Made by a program: the position numbers and the translations under genes. Of a stretch of DNA of 20,955 nt, positions 20,498-20,955 are shown piece after piece (position 1 is the stretch's first letter; the number at the start of each line of letters is the position of its first letter). Under the pieces are notes generated by a model that ran no database searches, was not told the origin of the DNA, and saw only the letters and a program-made list of their open reading frames with translations. The stretch is from contig JACPHN010000159.1 of NCBI GenBank assembly GCA_016188575.1, positions 1-20,955 of the forward strand, written 5' to 3'. The DNA is from Candidatus Schekmanbacteria bacterium (GTDB lineage Bacteria > CSSED10-310 > JACPHN01).

Positions 20498-20955
20498 CTA
20501 TGCGGCCTCCTTGATCTCGACGGCGCATCCGAGGGCACCCAGCTTACAGATGAGGCGGCGTGCGGGCGCGGCCTTGTCAACGCGATCGAAGTAGTCCGTG
20601 CCGAGATCGTGGTAATCGACGTCGTCGCGCAGCATGTAGAAAACGGCGGTAAGCATCGAGGCCGCGACGGCCATGATCGCCTTCTTCGGTCCTCGACGGC
20701 TCTTGAGGCGGAGAAACTGCGCCCGGAGGTAGCCACTCTTGGCGCGTGCCGCCGACCAGGCAGCCTGGGTCAGGGTGGCCTTGAGCCAGGGGGCGCCCTG
20801 CCGCAGCCGCGTCGAACGGCGCTTGCCGGCACTCTCATCGGTGCGTGGGCAGAGCTCGGCCCACGAGATGAGGTGCGCAGCGCTCGGGAAGCGGGTCATG
20901 TCGAGGCCGATCTCGGACACGATGACCTGCGCGGTGACGTCGCTGATCCCCGGCA
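20498..20955 (-). CDS. IS110-family transposase, C-terminal part (5' end outside window)
   Basis: The frame enters from the right edge and reads P-G-I-S-D-V-T-A-Q-V-I-V-S-E-I-G-L-D-M, then FPSAAHLISWAELCPRTDES, A-G-K-R-R, and a G-A-P-W-L-K-A-T-L-T-Q-A-A-W-S-A-A-R helix. It ends with Y-H-D-L-G-T-D-Y-F-D. These are the hallmarks of the C-terminal (Transposase_20) domain of IS110/IS116/IS902-type serine/DEDD recombinases, including the P-G-I helix-hairpin motif and the conserved serine of E-S-A-G-K. About 152 residues are visible. The N-terminal RuvC-like DEDD domain lies beyond the window. The visible part is uninterrupted, so the element may be intact. Confidence 0.9.
   Translation of the reverse strand, partial: PGISDVTAQVIVSEIGLDMTRFPSAAHLISWAELCPRTDESAGKRRSTRLRQGAPWLKATLTQAAWSAARAKSGYLRAQFLRLKSRRGPKKAIMAVAASMLTAVFYMLRDDVDYHDLGTDYFDRVDKAAPARRLICKLGALGCAVEIKEAA

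Noticed and set aside
1-20955. CRISPR arrays, tRNA or rRNA genes
   Set aside because: No regularly spaced short repeats and no cloverleaf or rRNA-like stretch were seen by eye. A tRNAscan-type search was not possible.

Overview
The window is a G+C-rich bacterial chromosome segment of about 21 kb. Its gene content includes an AsmA-like/GT51 transglycosylase fusion, a YhaO/YhaN-type nuclease-ATPase pair, HEAT-repeat and beta-propeller surface proteins, a TSP3-type metalloprotease with a GlyGly-CTERM-like tail, and Gram-negative lipoprotein signals. Together these suggest a high-GC Gram-negative of the proteobacterial / former deltaproteobacterial kind (Myxococcota, Desulfobacterota or Binatota-like). 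This is inferred from gene families only, because no rRNA or other phylogenetic marker is present.

Layout. The left edge (1-133) holds the C-terminal tail of a broken IS4-type transposase, and the right edge (20498-20955) holds the C-terminal half of an IS110-type transposase. Next, on the minus strand, come a GNAT acetyltransferase (1167-622) and a small hydrophobic protein that overlaps its stop codon. A short secreted protein (1400-1846) is on the plus strand. From 5010 down to 1930 a compact minus-strand operon encodes a Leu/Phe/Val/Glu-type dehydrogenase, an Lrp/AsnC regulator and a class I aminotransferase, which looks like an amino-acid deamination/transamination unit with its own regulator.

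The most unusual part is 5136-7889. About 350 bp, comprising the promoter, leader and first ~89 codons of the GT51 transglycosylase gene, occurs twice in direct orientation (5136-5486 and 7540-7889, roughly 93% identical). Only the second copy continues into a full gene (7624-9582). Between the copies lies a minus-strand cassette of tiny stress/envelope membrane proteins: a 55-aa double-TM protein, an sll1863-type coiled-coil protein, an lmo0937-type 49-aa protein and a DUF3185 protein. A fragment of a GlsB/YeaQ/YmgE-type gene is cut off exactly where the first repeat copy ends. Around 5941-6120 the cassette is only 48% G+C (87 of 180 bases), against about 72% in a sampled row of the neighbouring ATPase gene. 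This looks like an acquired block flanked by recombinogenic direct repeats.

Downstream on the plus strand, the transglycosylase gene is followed with almost no gap by an SbcD/YhaO-like metallophosphoesterase (9603-10925). Its stop overlaps the start of a 1176-aa SbcC/YhaN-like ATPase (10922-14452). Then come three separately promoted genes for envelope or protein-interaction proteins: a beta-propeller lipoprotein (14811-15989), a HEAT-repeat protein (16294-17466) and a secreted metalloprotease-like protein with TSP3 repeats and a C-terminal anchor (17750-20317).
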